Positions 41,911-43,129 of a stretch of DNA of 43,129 nucleotides are shown in pieces. Each line of letters starts with the position of its first letter. Position 1 is the stretch's first letter. Below the pieces are notes generated by a model. The model was not told where the DNA came from. It saw nothing but the letters and a program-made list of their open reading frames with translations, and did not search any database. The stretch is from Ruminococcaceae bacterium UBA6392 (GTDB taxonomy: Bacteria; Bacillota; Clostridia; Oscillospirales; Acutalibacteraceae). The stretch is from the NCBI GenBank assembly GCA_002438685.1, contig DJQG01000059.1, forward strand, positions 1-43,129. The letters run 5' to 3'. Made by a program: the position numbers and the translations under genes.

Positions 41911-42462
41911 TCAGTAAATGCCTTTTCCCTCGTTGTAAAGGGTAAATACCATTTCCGTATCTCCGAAGAAGATCTTGTCCCCCGTGAACAAATTTATCTC
42001 CATGCCGTGAACCAGATTGACTTTATGCACGATATCGCGCCCGTGCTTCTTGCCGTAGAAAAATACGGTCTCGCTGTTTTGCCCCGCGCCGATAATCATC
42101 GGCGTATTTCTCTTGACCTCGACGCGTACCTGCCGCTTGTCAGCCTTGGCATCATAGACGCATAAACGGTTAAGACTGAATTCGCGTCCGATAGTCAGTG
42201 GGGCATCAAGAGTGAAGAAATGCTCCCGCGAATCGATTGGGCTCGTCTCGTTTATACGCACCATCCAATGGTTGCCTATGTCATCGCCGCTGTAGTTGTT
42301 CAAAGCCCTTGCTATTGCCTCGTCGCGGACTATCTTGCGCAGGTTATCTTTGAAGTAATCCTCCGTTTTCTTTCTCTTTGTGAGAATGACAACAAAAAAT
42401 ATAAAAACCGCTATCAAAACCGCCACTGCGGATATAATTATCCACACATAGTTTCCTTCCAT
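41911..42462 (-). CDS. Membrane-anchored FHA-like protein
   Basis: 183 residues from ATG 42462 (GGGGGA 9 bases upstream; the frame is open further up without a ribosome site). One span at about 6-28 followed by a basic stop-transfer (TKRKKTEDYF), so most of the protein is cytosolic. Residues about 85-180 resemble a forkhead-type fold (APLTIGREFSLNRLCVYD, INLFTGDKIFFGDTEMVFTLY), but the Ser-x-x-His loop is not obvious. First gene of the cluster, 24 bases before EssC. It may tether phosphorylated partners at the membrane next to EssC. Confidence 0.65.
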   Translation of the reverse strand: MEGNYVWIIISAVAVLIAVFIFFVVILTKRKKTEDYFKDNLRKIVRDEAIARALNNYSGDDIGNHWMVRINETSPIDSREHFFTLDAPLTIGREFSLNRLCVYDAKADKRQVRVEVKRNTPMIIGAGQNSETVFFYGKKHGRDIVHKVNLVHGMEINLFTGDKIFFGDTEMVFTLYNEGKGIY

Positions 42463-42525
42463 TTTTTTACAGTCCCCCGACTTATTTAAGCTTTCTTGCT
42501 GCGGACGCTTGCAGAAAAATTCTAT

Positions 42526-42554
42526 ATTATATGTATTCAGACACATAATAGCAG
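42526..42554 (-). promoter_or_regulatory. Possible promoter of the T7SS-like cluster
   Basis: On the - strand a perfect TATAAT lies at 42531-42526. About 17 bases upstream no good -35 is present (CTGCTA-like), so the promoter is weak or needs an activator; the LytTR protein is one candidate. Leader of about 57 bases. Confidence 0.35.
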
Positions 42555-42615
42555 AAAAAATTTCTTTGTCCATAGAATCGGTACGAAATGCATTAAAAAC
42601 GGTATGAACATGCAC

Positions 42616-42797
42616 TTTTTGACTTTCTTTTTAACAGTATTTTAAAAAAGCTAAAACTTCGACACCTATTTTTGTTTTTGGCACAATCCTCTGAGGCTTT
42701 ATTTTGTCTCTGGCAATATGATAATTTATTATTTTCAGGTGCCGATTTGTTGGTGATGTAAATATATTCTCATGTGCAGCATGCGTGCCTGTAAATT
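42616..42797. other. AT-rich gene-free stretch upstream of the cluster
   Basis: Together with 42463-42615 and 42827-42948 this is over 450 bases without a supported gene. It is strongly AT-rich. No tRNA, riboswitch or ORF with a ribosome site was recognised. Confidence 0.6.
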
Positions 42798-42826
42798 AAA
42801 AAAAGCACTTGCGTTTGCAAGTGCCT
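42798..42826 (-). terminator. Orphan - strand terminator
   Basis: On the - strand GCACTTGC (42824-42817) and GCAAGTGC (42812-42805) form a perfect 8-bp stem with loop AAAC, followed by seven T (complement of 42798-42804). No gene lies between it and the terminator of the tRNAs 120 bases further upstream. Confidence 0.8.
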
Positions 42827-42948
42827 TTGTGTGAGATATAAACAGTAAAACAACTTTGAACTTTTATGATAACTTAAAACTTCCACGCCTATGAAATTTA
42901 TAAGCAAGCCTTCAGTGAAGAGTTAAAAGTGAAGAAGTAATAAGTAAA

Positions 42949-42978
42949 ATCGGCAAGCTTTAATAAAAGCTTGCCGAT
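42949..42978 (-). terminator. Terminator of the tRNA transcript
   Basis: A perfect 13-bp inverted repeat (ATCGGCAAGCTTT at 42949-42961 with AAAGCTTGCCGAT at 42966-42978, loop TATT on the - strand) ends in T-rich sequence. It lies 2 bases beyond the 3' CCA of tRNA-Tyr. Confidence 0.92.
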
Positions 42979-42980
42979 CT

Positions 42981-43064
42981 TGGTGGGAGAGGGTGGATTC
43001 GAACCACCGAAGCCGAAACAACAGATTTACAGTCTGCCCCATTTGACCGCTCTGGAACTCTCCC
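42981..43064 (-). tRNA. tRNA-Tyr (GTA)
   Basis: 84 bases with encoded CCA. Acceptor GGGAGAG pairs with CTCTCCC; the anticodon loop CTGTAAA gives anticodon GTA at 43030-43028; T arm GGTGG-TTCGAAT-CCACC; a long class II variable arm, as bacterial tRNA-Tyr has. 32 bases separate it from the next tRNA, so both are probably from one transcript. Confidence 0.97.
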
Positions 43065-43096
43065 ATATTCTGTTTTCGCTGAGGTTGGAAAAAAAC

Positions 43097-43129
43097 TGGA
43101 GCTGGTGGACGGATTCGAACCCCCGACCT
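43097..43129 (-). tRNA. Partial tRNA, probably tRNA-Thr
   Basis: Only the 3' part is in the window: T loop TTCGAAT, acceptor strand CACCAGC, discriminator T and encoded CCA. CACCAGC-T-CCA is the usual end of firmicute tRNA-Thr. The T stem as read (GGGGG with CCGTC) has one G-G mismatch. The anticodon is outside the window, so identity is inferred. Confidence 0.6.

Larger units (their letters stand above)
20843..42462 (-). other. Type VII (WXG100/ESX) secretion-like cluster with kinase-phosphatase-FHA module
   Basis: About 21 genes all read leftward with short gaps or overlaps. Recognised T7SS parts are an EssC-type ATPase, a YukD/EsaB-like protein and at least five WXG100 proteins. Signalling parts are two PP2C phosphatases, two transmembrane Ser/Thr kinases, two FHA-type proteins plus the FHA in EssC, and a LytTR regulator. 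EssB/YukC, EssA and EsaA were searched for by eye and not found. The cluster ends at the terminator at 20734-20758. By eye it is more AT-rich than the flanking genes, which hints at separate acquisition; GC was not computed. Confidence 0.82.

Noticed and set aside
42618..42650. TTGACT followed by TTAAAA as a + strand promoter
   Set aside because: The -10 is poor and no + strand gene or RNA lies downstream before the - strand tRNAs.
42600..42700. LytTR binding repeats upstream of the cluster
   Set aside because: Only loose GTT-containing half sites; no convincing spaced pair.

Overview
The window is a chromosomal segment of a Gram-positive anaerobe, most likely a clostridial gut bacterium of the Oscillospirales/Ruminococcaceae type. 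This is inferred from strong AAGGAGG-type ribosome sites, sigma-A promoters (TTGACA-17-TATAAT), a MecA-like adaptor, Rnf-type membrane subunits, a class II tRNA-Tyr with encoded CCA, and protein family resemblance. No transposase, integrase, phage gene or CRISPR array was seen.

Left part (1-9104), housekeeping: the 3' end of leuS; rpsU with a perfect promoter and a strong terminator; an Xaa-Pro peptidase; a secreted GH30-type glycosidase; a CPBP protease-tadA-MBL hydrolase unit; and a divergent HAD phosphatase/rpe pair. A MecA-like gene converges on rpe with no bases between the two stop codons.

Middle (9226-20720), one long + strand operon: three Rnf-like membrane subunits (D, E, A order) without the soluble redox subunits, a DUF4015-type protein, a GH13 amylase, an LCP-like protein, a transglutaminase-like lipoprotein, folE-folP-folB-folK and a COG2509 FAD protein. 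It closes with a 20-bp-stem terminator.

Right part (20734-42462), about 21.6 kb all on the - strand: a type VII (ESX/WXG100) secretion-like locus. In transcription order it encodes a membrane FHA-like protein, an EssC-type triple ATPase, a LytTR regulator, an unrecognised 213-aa protein, a YukD/EsaB-like ubiquitin-fold protein, a WXG-like helical protein, five WXG100-type proteins, two PP2C phosphatases, a zinc-ribbon FHA protein, two transmembrane Ser/Thr kinases, a candidate secreted substrate, a DUF4176-like protein, a secreted or anchored protein and two zinc-ribbon proteins. One kinase carries an extracellular solute-binding-protein domain. The other carries five PASTA domains, Ig-like domains and a Cys/Tyr-rich C-terminus. 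I could not find EssB/YukC, EssA or EsaA. The kinases have the EssB topology (cytosolic kinase fold, one membrane span, outside domain) but keep catalytic residues. I read the locus as a T7SS wired to a kinase/phosphatase/FHA circuit, comparable in logic to the PpkA-PppA-Fha circuit of type VI secretion. This is the most novel part of the window.

The right edge holds tRNA-Tyr, a partial tRNA that is probably tRNA-Thr, and two - strand terminators in a gene-free stretch. Protein calls are by motif and family memory only; no search was run.
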